Below the pieces are notes generated by a model, which did no database searches, was not told the DNA's origin, and saw nothing but the letters and a program-made list of their open reading frames with translations. From Salpingoeca rosetta (lineage: Eukaryota; Opisthokonta; Choanoflagellata; Craspedida; Salpingoecidae), in assembly GCF_000188695.1 (NCBI RefSeq), contig NW_004754906.1, positions 108,960 to 121,459 of the forward strand: a stretch of 12,500 bases of DNA, read 5' to 3'. A program made the position numbers and the translations under genes. The stretch's first letter is position 1, and each line of letters starts with the position of its first letter. Below are positions 1 to 9,841 of the stretch, piece after piece.

Positions 1-1
1 C

Positions 2-51
<50 letters not shown>

Positions 52-67
52 CTTAAACACCAACACC

Positions 68-153
<86 letters not shown>
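1..153 (+). repeat. (CAA)n trinucleotide tract coding for polyglutamine
   Basis: There are seventeen pure CAA units at 1-51, an interruption at 52-66 (CTT AAA CAC CAA CAC), then twenty-nine pure CAA units at 67-153. In the open frame the tract encodes glutamine; the interruption puts a stop at 54 in the polythreonine frame, while the polyasparagine frame closes later. It continues beyond the left edge of the window, so its full length is unknown. Confidence 0.95.
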
Positions 154-1591
154 ACGGTGGTGCAACCCACCGCCATCCCACCAGCACGCCCAGTCCAACA
201 TCGCGCCATGTGGTGGCAGCGACAGCCAGGCATCATCCGTCAACAGGCGCCACCACAACCGCCTCCCCGACCATCGCAACAACAGCAGCAACAACAACAC
301 CACCACCAGCAACGCAACGTGCATGTGACGAACCAGCACCCGCAAGTGCTGCATCACTACCCATCACCAGCACACCACCCCATGTTCAAGCAGAGGACAA
401 GGATACAAGCGCCCGCTCAACGCCTGCTTGCGGCCCAGCCTTCCTCACACGTTCGTGTTCACGCCCCGCACGCATTTGGATTCGCCACATCTGCACCCGC
501 AGCGACACACGGCGCAGCCTTCTTTCCAAAAAGCCCCCAACGCAGCACTGTGCAGCCACACAATCAGCCACAGCCCCAACAGGCACCTGCCTTCCACTAT
601 CGCCACAAGCAGCAGCAACAACAGCCTCAACCACTGTCACGGCCGCAGCAACAACGACGGGTTGGCGTGAAGGTTTCCACATCGGCGCCACCCGTGATGG
701 CATCACACAAGCGCTTCTCATTCCAAGGACCCGCCGTAACCCTGGGCGCTGCCGCCGCTACATCCCGGTTGCATCCAGCTGCTGCCGCCACTCAACCTCA
801 ACAACGGCAGTTCTCGCGACCCCAACACCAACTCGCACAGGTTTGTCTTTCGAGCGCTTCATGCGCACCATGCATTTGTGAGTGAGAGTGAGAGAGAGAG
901 TGTGTGTGTGTCTGTGTCTGTGTCTGCGTCTGCGTCTGTGCGTGTATATGTCCATTGTGTGCATGTGTGTGTATTTGTCCATTGTGTGTGTGTGTGTGTG
1001 TCTGTGGATACGTCCATTGTGTACATGTGTATGTAATCAACTCCCTCATGCACTGTTCCACGGACTGTGTGGTACAACCTCACCATCTTGTTGTTGTGTC
1101 ACCCAGACGGACGGCGAGTTTGAGCTACGGCCACACAGCGATGGAAGATGGTTTGCTCTGAACATTTCCTATGGAAGCGGAACAATCACCCGCATCATTG
1201 AAAAGTCGCCCGAAGGTGCGACAGACCACATTATGAACACGTGGTCGACGTTTCTTGGTGCTTCATGTTGTGTGTTGGCTGCTGCGTGCCCAACCCCTAC
1301 GTTTTTGCCTCTGTTTCCCATTCCGCGCCACTGTTCCCACTGCCACTCATGCTCACCTTGCACACTGCCACTGCAGGCTTCATGGTGCTTGGATCGCAGA
1401 GCAAGCGTGCTTTTCCAACGCTGGCAGCGCTGATTGAGCACTACATGGTCCCGTCTGTGGATCTGCCGTGCCCGCTTCGCCGCCGCGCTCGCAAATCCAC
1501 ACATCCGCAAGCATCCGCAGTCACATCCACGCTCGCTTCTCATCTTGCACACTCCCCACAACGCTCAGCCCGCCGTGTCGTGCAACACTGA
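1..1591 (+). CDS. Glutamine-rich protein ending in an SH2 domain (5' end outside window)
   Basis: Predicted exons are 1-840, 1107-1215 and 1377-1591 (stop TGA at 1589). The first exon is open in one frame throughout and encodes Q17, a short LKHQH, Q29, then a Q/H/P/A-rich disordered region; mixed CAG/CAA/CAC codons around 280-315 support this frame. Exons two and three give the core of an SH2 domain: GEFELR holds the strand-B arginine that binds phosphotyrosine, followed by WFALNISYG, TITRIIEKSPEGGFMVLGS and FPTLAALIEHYM, the usual SH2 order. The junction 1215/1377 (GTGCGA donor, CAG acceptor, phase 1) restores the glycine expected there. The 840/1107 junction keeps frame, but its donor GTTTGT is weak; a stronger GTGAGT at 878 would leave the long frame. 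I cannot see the usual N-terminal Trp and full helix A of SH2; only an FSR resembling the ISR motif lies upstream. Expected role: phosphotyrosine-binding adaptor. No kinase or other enzyme domain is visible here. Confidence 0.72.
884..1012 (+). repeat. GA/TG microsatellite block inside the SH2-gene intron
   Basis: This low-complexity stretch begins with GA repeats, passes into TG and TCTG repeats, and contains repeated 'tccattgtgt' phrases (about 950, 977 and 1011). It lies in the predicted intron 841-1106, just after the candidate donors, so the sense transcript would be GU-rich at the 5' side of the intron. Confidence 0.85.
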
Positions 1592-2119
1592 CCCTCGTAC
1601 GAAACGCAACACAACGCAACACACAATGGTGCAACACGTCGGCTCAACATGCTTGATGATGCAGTGCTCACACGACTGCACCAATCGAACCAGCTCGCGC
1701 TGGCTTGTGTTTGACCTCCTCTTCTTTCGCTTCAAGTTGCCATTACACGGTCTCTCTCTTCTCTGTTTGCTCGCTATTCACGTGTCGTGCCTGTATATGG
1801 GCTATTTTCGTTGTAGTGCAATGTTGCGACTGTCGACAACCAATGCAAGCAACAGCTGCTGACTTGGATGCTACACCAAAACAAACAACACCACCTGTAG
1901 GCAAACCTTCATGGGCACACGACAAACACTGACGAGGGAGGGAGGAATGGGAGGGAAGTTAAGCAACACGGAGAAAATCCACACGCACACACACGCACAT
2001 CCACACGAAACGAGAAGTAGTGTGGCTGCACATACACATTCACATACACACACACAAACACACGTAGTCTCTGCACCATAACAACCAAGAGTGGGAGAGA
2101 AAGGACGAGTGGAAAGTGC
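1592..2119. other. Non-coding region between convergent genes (3' UTRs)
   Basis: This stretch lies between the SH2-gene stop and the CCT2 stop on the opposite strand. Open frames here are short and have no recognisable domain. No AATAAA was found on either strand, so neither 3' end can be placed. The section 1975-2065 is CA-rich. I see nothing else in it. Confidence 0.6.
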
Positions 2120-5100
2120 CTAGTGGTGATGTGGGGTGCGCTGGCGAGGGGCGGACTTGAGAATGTTGTCCACACGCAGGATCATCTCGGCGGCCTCCTC
2201 CGCAGACACAACAACCTGCGACTTGACCTGGAAGCTCTCCGTGATGCCGAGCTGCTGCACGTCGGCAACAGTGCCCGTCTCCATGTCCAGGCCCATCATC
2301 TTCTTGCCCTCCGCGTGCGCCGCGCGGAGCTCAGCAACAAGCTGCGTGCTGTCAAAGCCGGCGTTGTCGGCAATGATGGTGGGCAGCTGCTGCAGAGCGG
2401 TAGCAAACGCCTGCACATGGAAACGATTGGGGTGTGTGTGTGGGGGGGGGAATGAGACACGAAAGGTGTTTGGTGTTGGGGTGAGGGATGACGGCAAGAG
2501 TTACGATATGAACACAGGCAGCGAGTGGTGGGATGTGTGGGGATGTGTGGGGATGTGTGGGAGAAGGGACACGTCACGTGCACTCGTGGACGTGTGCCAG
2601 GTGTGTGTTTGTGCTCACAGCCAGCCATTGGCAATCAAGAGCCATTGGCATTGAGAGCACAGCGGGCGCACCTCCATGGCAGTTGCCTCCTTGCCGGGGA
2701 TGGTGAGCGCCTCCTTCTGAATGGCCGTCGCCATCAGCATCTCGGCGCAGCCTGGAGTGACGGGAAGAGGAAGAGGCGACGAAGGGGAAAAGAGTGTCGA
2801 CTTGTGTGAGCGCGGAGCTTGCGAGATGTGGATCGCAGCAATATGGGGGAGGCAGGAGCACACAGCCACGCACACAGCCACGCACACAGCCACGCACACA
2901 GCCACGCACACAGCCACGCACACGCACACAGCCACGCACACGCACCCAGACACACACGCTGTCATACACAGATACAGGCGCGCGCGCACACTGACATACG
3001 CAAAGACAAACAAACAAATACACAAACACGCCGCGGACCTCCGCCAAAGACGGTGCGGGTCTCCTTGACGGTGGAAGTGAGGACGCAGAGGGCGTCGTGG
3101 AGAGAGCGCTCGGCCTCGTCGAGAATCTGCTGCGTCGCACCGCGCAGGACAACCGTGCACGCCTCGCCAAGCGCAACGCCAGAGAACTTGATCAGCTGTG
3201 GCAACCGAGAGGTAAGAAGGACGACAGGATAAATGGTGAGGACGCGGGAAAACGAGGGTTGCGGTGTTTGTGCACTTGTGTGGTGGTGGTGGTGTCCACA
3301 CACACGGCTCAAACTGGCACTTCACCGAGTGCAACGAATGGCTCCGAAATCAACGCTCCTCAACACAAAACACACACACACGCACATACACGCACGCACA
3401 CACACGCACGCGTGTACCTTGTCCTCGCCAATCATGACTTCCTCGATGAGATCGCAGTGGCCAATCTTGACCTTGTCGGGGGTATCAAAGGTGGACACAA
3501 TCTCGCCGCCAAGCACAAGCGCAAGGCGCTCCACGCCCTCAAAGTCGGCGTGCTCGATGCTCACAATGCCGGCATCCGTGAAGAGCTGATGTGCACGGCG
3601 AAAACACAAAGGGTAGGGAGCACAGTGAGGCTTGGAAAATAAGATCTGCCCACGAGCAGGTAAAACACGATGCAGGCAAATGCAAAACATGCACAAAGAC
3701 ATGCCATGCCATCTCTGCTGAACATTATTAACTCATATACCTCCCTCGCTCTCTCTTATTCCCACACAAACACACACGCACAAACACAGCAGTGCGCACC
3801 TGCTGCGGGTAATCGTAGATGAGCTGGCGGTTGATGAAGACGTTGATGTCGTGCTTGAGGATGCGGTCAACCTTGTCCTTCATCTTCTTACGCTCCGCTG
3901 CCTCAATCTCAGACACCTGCTCAGAGGACTGCACACGCACGCGAGCGCTGTGCACCTTGATCTTGTCCGTGTCCATCTGCGTGTTGGCAATGAGCACCTT
4001 TGCGTTCTCGATGCGCTTGGGCTGGTTGATGCCAATCTTCTTGTCAAGCAGAAAGCCCTGTGAACATGCGTGTGTGTGTGAGTATGAGTGAGTATTTGCG
4101 TGACCGAGTTGCACTTCAGCACAAGCGGTTGCGACTAGAAGATAATGCCATCACAAACAGATTTGTCAAAGGCGTTGCACCACAAATGTCGTCCACATGC
4201 ACACACACACACACACACACCTCATCGAGGTAAGAGTCGCGAAGACGGCCGCCAAGCTTCTTGATGACCTGAATGGCCTCCAGGCTGCCGAATTTCTGCA
4301 CACACATGGAAACACAACATAGACGTGAGGTTTGGAGGTGGTGTGGGAGGAAATGAGTTCAAATACACAATACAACAGCAACTGTTTCAAACATCGGCAA
4401 CGGTACAGTGCAGCATCGCATGACGTGTACAGTCAACATCGTCACCATCATCACGATAACCACCACCGGCCAGCCACCACAATCGCCACCGCCACCCAAA
4501 GCTCAACACCAACGTCACCGCTGTCACCACCGCTGTTGGGATGTGCACCTTGATGCGCAGGACGGCGTCAACGGCGAGCTCCGCAAAGTACTCTTTGCTG
4601 GAGGTGAGGATCTTGGAGGAGAGTGTGGTGCGGGCGATGTTGATGAGATCCTTGCGGAAGGCATCGGCATCGGCACCGTTGTCGATGGCTGCCTCCTCAA
4701 GGGCACGGCGGGCCGTGGCCGCAGCCCTTCGCCAGCCGGCAATGATCGTCTGGGGATGCATCTTCTGGTCAATCAGCTTCTCGGCCTGGCGAAGGAGCTC
4801 CGCCGTGAGCACTGCACGGCCACATCAAGCAAGAAACGGGCCGAGAACGCATGGTGGCGGAAGCAGAGGCAACGCAAACGTGAGAACCATGGATCAGAGC
4901 GGGGGATCAACAACGCCACAACGTCACAACACGAAACAGTGCAACCAAGCGGTTCAGACACGATGAATGAATAAGTTGTTGAACCCCCCCCCCAAAAAAA
5001 AACAAAAAAAAGTGGTGCAATGCTGCTGTGGTTGCAGTTGAGGCGAGCACGGACACACCTGTAACGCTGGTGGTACCGTCGCCGACCTCGGCGTCCTGGA

Positions 5101-6118
5101 CACGAGACAGGTCGACGAGGACCTTGGCAGCGGGGTTGTCCACGCCAATGTTCTGCAGGATCGTCGCACCGTCGTTGGTCACCTGGACATTGTCGGGATT
5201 GCTCGCAGACACGAGGATTTTGTCCTGTGAATCAGCAACACATGCAAACGTGTCAATGCACACCGATGCATTCGTGTGAGTGAACGTGAATGAGAGTGTG
5301 TGGGGGGGGGGGTGTAGGATGGAAGAATGTGTTAAGATAAGGAGGAGACACACAAACGAGTCATGCAGAATCGACGCAATCTTCGTCAACATACCATGCC
5401 CTTTGGGCCAAGAGTGCTCTTGACGAGATCGCCAACGGCAATGGCACCAATGAAGGAAGACTGCAGAGAAAAACGGATGTGGGTGTGGGGGTGGGGAGGA
5501 AGCGGTCAAGATGTTAGTGAATGCAAAAAGTGCGAGCGGAGATGGTGCAGGAAGGTCACAGGCAAACCTGTTGTCAAGTGCTGTGACAACACACACAAAC
5601 ATGCACAAAACACACATGTATGCGTGTGTGCACGTACATGTACCTCATCACACGTTCACACTTTCACATGCACACACACATGCATGCACACGTTTTCACA
5701 TACATGCACATGTTTTCACACGCCCTCACGAAAGCATATCACTAAGACTTACGAGACGGGCGTTCTCGGCCTTCTCTTCCTCGGCGCCGTGCGCCATGAC
5801 TTCACCAGGCATCAGTCCCTACGAGCAACACAAACAGTAAGCCAACAGTGAGTGCCACGCCGCAACCAAACAGCAATGGACAGCACGCCAACCGTGCGTA
5901 CACACACACACACACACGCTCGCATCTCAAAGCACCACGCCACACATTAGAGAGGCATCAACACAAGATAAAACAAAACACACTCGCGTATCAGCACACA
6001 CATAAAGCATCGCACACAAAGCATCCCACATACTCCGCCCTTTTTCCCTCCCACACACACACACACACACACGACATGACTACATGGCAACATCCCATGT
6101 ACTGCGTACCAAGCTCAT
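2120..6118 (-). CDS. CCT2: T-complex protein 1 subunit beta (CCT2), complete, 11 exons
   Basis: Exons on the minus strand are 6118-6110, 5818-5753, 5460-5395, 5224-5059, 4811-4549, 4295-4221, 4057-3800, 3585-3418, 3195-3039, 2751-2672 and 2410-2120 (TAG stop). All ten introns are GT-AG and all phases agree, giving 532 residues; known CCT2 proteins are about 527-535. The product is the beta subunit of the cytosolic CCT/TRiC ring chaperonin, which folds actin, tubulin and other proteins using ATP. Group II chaperonin motifs are in order: LGPKGMDK (about 42-49), NDGATIL (64-70), GDGTTS (95-100), GGGCAEM (408-414) and IIADNAG with the catalytic Asp near 451. Beta-specific stretches include [20 protein letters not shown] and [15 protein letters not shown]. 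The start is the ATG at 6118 in context aaccATGa; MSL then splices to [16 protein letters not shown], which aligns without gaps to animal CCT2 from the Leu-x-Pro. If that splice were wrong, the ATG at 5812 or 5797 would start the protein. Confidence 0.95.
2530..2562 (+). repeat. G-rich 10-bp tandem repeat in last CCT2 intron
   Basis: Three copies of a GGGGATGTGT-type unit give four runs of three or four G separated by six-base ATGTGT loops, which fits a simple G-quadruplex pattern. The G-rich strand is the template strand of CCT2, so the CCT2 transcript would be C-rich here. A separate G9 run lies near 2442-2450. Confidence 0.8.
2859..2936. repeat. 12-bp minisatellite (CACACAGCCACG) in a CCT2 intron
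   Basis: Five perfect head-to-tail copies (2859-2918), a six-base CACACG spacer and a sixth perfect copy (2925-2936) lie in the intron between the exons at 3195-3039 and 2751-2672. Adjacent sequence continues as irregular CA/CG repeats to about 2995. It is non-coding in the CCT2 model. Confidence 0.95.
3342..3417. repeat. CA/CG-rich microsatellite next to a CCT2 splice donor
   Basis: Irregular CA repeats with CGCA interruptions fill the 5' side of the intron after the exon 3585-3418. On the sense (minus) strand this is a GU tract beginning directly at the GTACAC donor. Confidence 0.8.
4200..4220. repeat. (CA)10 microsatellite abutting a CCT2 splice donor
   Basis: A pure CA run ends exactly at the exon boundary 4221. 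On the sense strand the donor GTGTGT is itself the first part of the (GT)n repeat, so repeat length changes occur immediately at the splice site. Confidence 0.9.
4985..5011. repeat. C-run followed by interrupted A-run in CCT2 intron
   Basis: About ten C are followed by A9, one C and A8, within the intron 5058-4812. On the sense strand this reads as two T runs then a G run. It is more than 150 nt from the acceptor, so it is not the usual polypyrimidine tract. No element was recognised. Confidence 0.8.
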
Positions 6119-6320
6119 GGTTGGTTGGTTGGTTGAAGAGGGAGGGTTGTTAGTTCAGCGGGCAGGGTGTGTGTGTTGTGCGTGCTGGGTTGTTGTGTGG
6201 ATTGGCGATCGTTAACGAGGAAGAAAACCCAAAAAAAGGTTCAAGTGACGTTTGCCACAAATCTTCCACCAATAATCGTCGCACATGTGACAGGTTGCCT
6301 ATTTCGTGCAATAATTTTCG
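6119..6320 (-). promoter_or_regulatory. Probable CCT2 5' UTR and core promoter region
   Basis: This lies directly upstream of the CCT2 start at 6118. The presumed leader ends in four CAAC-type units (GGTT repeats on the + strand, 6119-6135). A CCAAT pentamer on the minus strand lies at 6205-6201, about 85 bases before the ATG, and one in the opposite direction at 6269-6273. No TATA box is obvious. The limits and the transcription start are inferred; only the short motifs are seen. Confidence 0.35.
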
Positions 6321-6327
6321 CAAACGG

Positions 6328-6379
<52 letters not shown>

Positions 6380-6390
6380 TGTGTGTGGTC
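6328..6390. repeat. Long (TG)n microsatellite upstream of CCT2
   Basis: More than twenty-five TG units in an almost unbroken run, with two GG interruptions near the right end. It lies between the probable CCT2 promoter and the 3' end of the Ki-67-like gene. Confidence 0.95.
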
Positions 6391-6447
6391 TCGCCCACTT
6401 TAGCTCTCCCCAGTTCACATCAGCACATCAAGGACACACGCTTCGTG

Positions 6448-6516
6448 GTACACACGCATACACACACACGCACACACACACATACGCATACACACACACA
6501 CACGCACGCACACACA
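6448..6516. repeat. (CA)n microsatellite, inverted relative to the neighbouring (TG)n
   Basis: CA repeats with TA and CG interruptions. Together with the TG run at 6328-6390 they could base-pair as an imperfect hairpin with an approximately 60-base loop. Confidence 0.9.
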
Positions 6517-6560
6517 CTTGTGTCATTGCACCGTCTGTGCGCGGGGTTCAAGATGCAATG

Positions 6561-6566
6561 TTTATT
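6561..6566 (-). promoter_or_regulatory. Candidate poly(A) signal AATAAA for the Ki-67-like gene
   Basis: A TTTATT on the + strand reads AATAAA on the minus strand, about 720 bases after the stop of the Ki-67-like gene. It is the only canonical hexamer I found in that flank. A match of this size can occur by chance, and no GU-rich downstream element was tested. Confidence 0.35.
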
Positions 6567-7283
6567 GCTGTGCTTTCTCTGATTCGCTTTGAACAACAAC
6601 GGCAAGACATAAAGAAGAAGAGACACGAAACAAACAACCCACAACACAACTACGACAACATGTAACAGTAGGACGCAACACCACCGCGTTGGGGTGATGG
6701 ATGCCCCACAACAACACGAAAGTCAAAGTCAAGTCAAGGAAGGTCAAGCAAGGAACAAAGGTCAAACAAGGGAACAAACAAGGCTTTCTGAACATGACAC
6801 ACACACAAGCAAACAGGCAAGCGAACAAACAAACAAACAAACAAACGTGTCAACACACTGCCACAAGCAGAGCTCCACGCGTACATGCGCACACAAACAC
6901 AAACACAAACACACTCGCACACGCACACACACACACACATTTGATGATTCCGTTAGGGAAGCGCCGCAGAAAACCACATCCAAAAGAGAGCTAAGCGAAA
7001 GGAAACAAACAAAACAGAAGGAATGCAACACAGAGAGAGGGTTGGCAAAGAAGACCCCTCGCACAAACGGAGGTGGCTTGGGCAGCCAAACACAAAACAA
7101 GAAGACGAGGAGGACGAGGGGGAGGAGGAAGAAGAAGAAAACACGCAGCCAACAAGCGGTACAGCACGCAAGACAGGCCGCGCACGCTGCCGCTATGCTC
7201 CGCTATGCTTCGCTGTTCGTTCCATCTGCTCCCCATCCGTTTCCGTCTCTTGCATCTGGCAATCGCTGCCACTCACGTGTTCA
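6567..7283 (-). other. 3' flank / probable 3' UTR of the Ki-67-like gene
   Basis: No convincing exon was found on either strand. The stretch holds (ACAA)n units at about 6824-6845, CA repeats at about 6893-6940 and a purine-rich GAGGA/GAAGAA tract at about 7100-7141, which is pyrimidine-rich in the minus-strand transcript. Longer open frames on the + strand here run on antisense into the next gene and show only simple-sequence peptides. Confidence 0.55.
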
Positions 7284-9804
7284 TTACCTGCGGCTCCTGC
7301 TGTTGCTGCGGGCACGCGTGCGCTTCGACCGCTTCGCACTTGGCTCCTCGTCAGACACATCATCCTTGTTGGAGGTGTTCTTCTTGCCCTTTGAGCGCTG
7401 GCGCGTGGCGGGCGGAGAGAACATGTCGTGCTCAGCAGGTGCAGGCGTGGTCTCGCGATCGCCCTGCGTCTGTCCCTTGTTTGCGCGCCCACGGGTTGCC
7501 TTGGTGCGTGTCTCCTCTTCCTCTTGCTCTTCCCCCTCTTGTTCTTGCTCTTGCTCTTGCTCTTGCTCTTCCTCTTGCTCTTGCTCTTCCTCTTCATTGT
7601 CGCTGTTGTGGTCGACGATGGCCAGCAAGCGCTCCTGCAACTCCGCCTTGCGCCCGCGCACTTCTGCACCAACCTCGCTCAGCACGGCACGAAGCTCCGC
7701 CACCTTCATGGCCATGATCTGCTCGCGTGACAGCTCAAGGTCAACGTCCTCTTCTTCCTCTTCTTCCTCTTCCTCCTCTTCCTCCTTTTCCTCCTCATCA
7801 TCATCACTGCCTTCTGCCTCGGCTTCATCTTCCTCAACAGCGTTGCCCTGTGAAGTCTCAGCGTCACTGGCCTCGTTTGCCGTTTCCTGGGCTCCAGCTG
7901 CATGTTCCTGCTCTTCCTCTGCCTCCTCCTCCTCCTCCTCTGCGTGCTGTTCGTTCTGATTTGCCTCAGCGCTCGCATCGTTCGCGGCAGAGGCGCGGAT
8001 GGCATCGAGCAGGCGCTCCTGTAGCTGCTTCTTGCGGCCAGCAGCAGACACGCCAATCTCAGACAGCGCATGTCGCAGATCGTTCATCTTCATGCTCATC
8101 ACGTCATCCTCTGTCAGCCCAAGCTTGGACGCCGCAGTGTCGTTGCCGCCCTCCTCCTCCTCCTCCTCCTCATTGTCTTCCTCCTCCTCTTCCGCATCAG
8201 CAGCAACAGCAGCAGCAGCATCGTCATGTCCTTCATCTGCTGATTCGTCCTCGTCCTCCTCCTCTTGCATGGCAGCGCCAGTATCCTTGTCCTCCTGCTC
8301 CTGTCCAACCTCCTGCTCCTCATCTTCCTCGTATTCCTCATCTTCCTCCTCTTCCTCCTCTTCCTCGGTGCGCTCAGGGATGACAGAGAGCTTGCGCTTC
8401 TCAAAACTCAGCTTCGGGCCCCGCAACTCGTCCTCGTCGCGAGGGCTGGGCTCCAGGGCAATCGACAGCCGCGACTGCAGCTCCGCCTTGCGGCCGCTGG
8501 TGGACAGCCCGCGTGCCTCCAGCTCGGCCCGCAGCTCCTTGCACGTCATCGACTTGACGTCCAGGCGACTGGGCTCCGGGTGGCGCGGTGCGAGCTGCTT
8601 GCGCTCCATCTTCTTCTGGCTGGACCGCGTCAGATACGCGCGCTGCGGTGGCGACGCCGGCTCAGGCGTCCGCATGCCATCCTCTGCTTCATCCTCAGCC
8701 TCATCATCACCCGCCTGTTCTGCGTTGGGCTGCGCCTTGACGGGCATGCTTGGGGCAGACTCCGTGCCTTCCTGTGCCTGTTCATCGTCGTCGTCAGCTT
8801 TCGCCTCATCCTGCATTGCTGCGGCCTTGGCACCATGCTCGTCATCCTCTGCCTGCTCCCGCATTTGCTCGGCTTCGGCGGCAGTTGGCATGGTTTCCTC
8901 GGCGGTGGCTGTTGTCTCCTCGGATGTCTGGTCATCGACCTCGGCAGAAGGTGCAGCAGCAGCATCCTGCTCTTGCCCCTCCTCAGCCGTTTCCTCTCCG
9001 ACTGCGCCCTTGTCCTCGTCGTGCTCTTGTGCCACTTGCGCATTGGGCTCTTCCTCAGCAACACCATCACCACCTTCCTCTTCCTCAAGGACTTCTTCCT
9101 CTTCCTCCTCATCCTCATCCTCATCCATCTCTTCATCTTCTTGCTCCTCAGCCTCGTCCTCCTCCATCTCCTCCTCAGCGTCTTCCTCGACTTCCTCGAC
9201 TTCCTCGACAACCTCCACCACCATTTCATCCTTATCCTGCACAGCCTCCTGCTCCTTCTCCTCCTCATCTTCTTGCTTCTCTTGCTCCTCTTCCTTAACC
9301 TCTTCCACAACCTTCTCCACAACCTCTTCTTCCTCGTCGGCAGCTGCTGCCACGGGCTTCAGTGCAACGCCGCGGCGAACAGCCTCCCGTGTGGGCGTGT
9401 TCAGGCTCTTCTTGTACAGAGTCTTGAGCGCAATCCCTTGCTGCACCTCCCGCCGCACCGGTGACGGCAGCACGTGCTGTGCCTCGTTGGCGTCTTCGCG
9501 TGCCTGTGCGACAATCTCCTCCTGCAGGTGTGCGGGGAGAGCGCGGGCGCGGCTGAGGCGGTAGCGGCGCTCGCGGCGCTTCAGCAGCCGCTGCGCAGCG
9601 TTGACGGAGATGGTCACCATCTTTGGGCACTGGTTCAGGGCCCGGCGGATCGGGTGGCACAGCGAGGGGGCATATGGCACAAAGCGAAGCCCGCGGGGGC
9701 GAGAGCGCTTGCGCTTCACATTCGCAGCAGCAGCCTTTGCAATGGCCAGTGCCATGGCCTGCTGGTCTTCCTCGTCCTCCTCGTCTTGCTCTGCTTCGTC
9801 ATCC

Positions 9805-9841
<37 letters not shown>

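Noticed and set aside
57..881. Alternative Thr-rich open frame in the first exon of the SH2 gene
   Set aside because: It has a stop at 54 and cannot be joined in frame to the SH2 exon at 1107 using the GTGAGT donor; the glutamine frame is open across the whole stretch and shows synonymous CAG/CAA mixing.
1434..1862. Possible membrane-like peptide (SRWLVFDLLFFRFKLPLHGL) past the SH2 gene
   Set aside because: It is an out-of-frame continuation through the SH2 exon into the presumed 3' UTR, with no start context or homology that I recognise.
2859..2936. CRISPR-like appearance of regularly spaced repeats
   Set aside because: The repeats are 12-bp, head to tail and have no unique spacers, in a eukaryotic intron.
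2721..3068. Open frames made of Thr-His or Pro-Arg-Thr-Gln repeats
   Set aside because: They are translations of the 12-bp minisatellite within a CCT2 intron bounded by in-phase splice sites.
6150..6665. Cys-Val and His-Thr repeat open frames
   Set aside because: They are translations of the TG and CA microsatellites between genes.
6694..7280. An extra downstream exon of the Ki-67-like gene encoding an LR-type domain
   Set aside because: I looked on the minus strand after the CAGGTAATG site and found only simple-sequence or hydrophobic peptides from repeats, nothing like a conserved domain.
7023..7717. Other + strand open frames running from the 3' flank into the Ki-67-like exon
   Set aside because: They start in low-complexity flank and continue antisense to a well-supported exon; no family resemblance.
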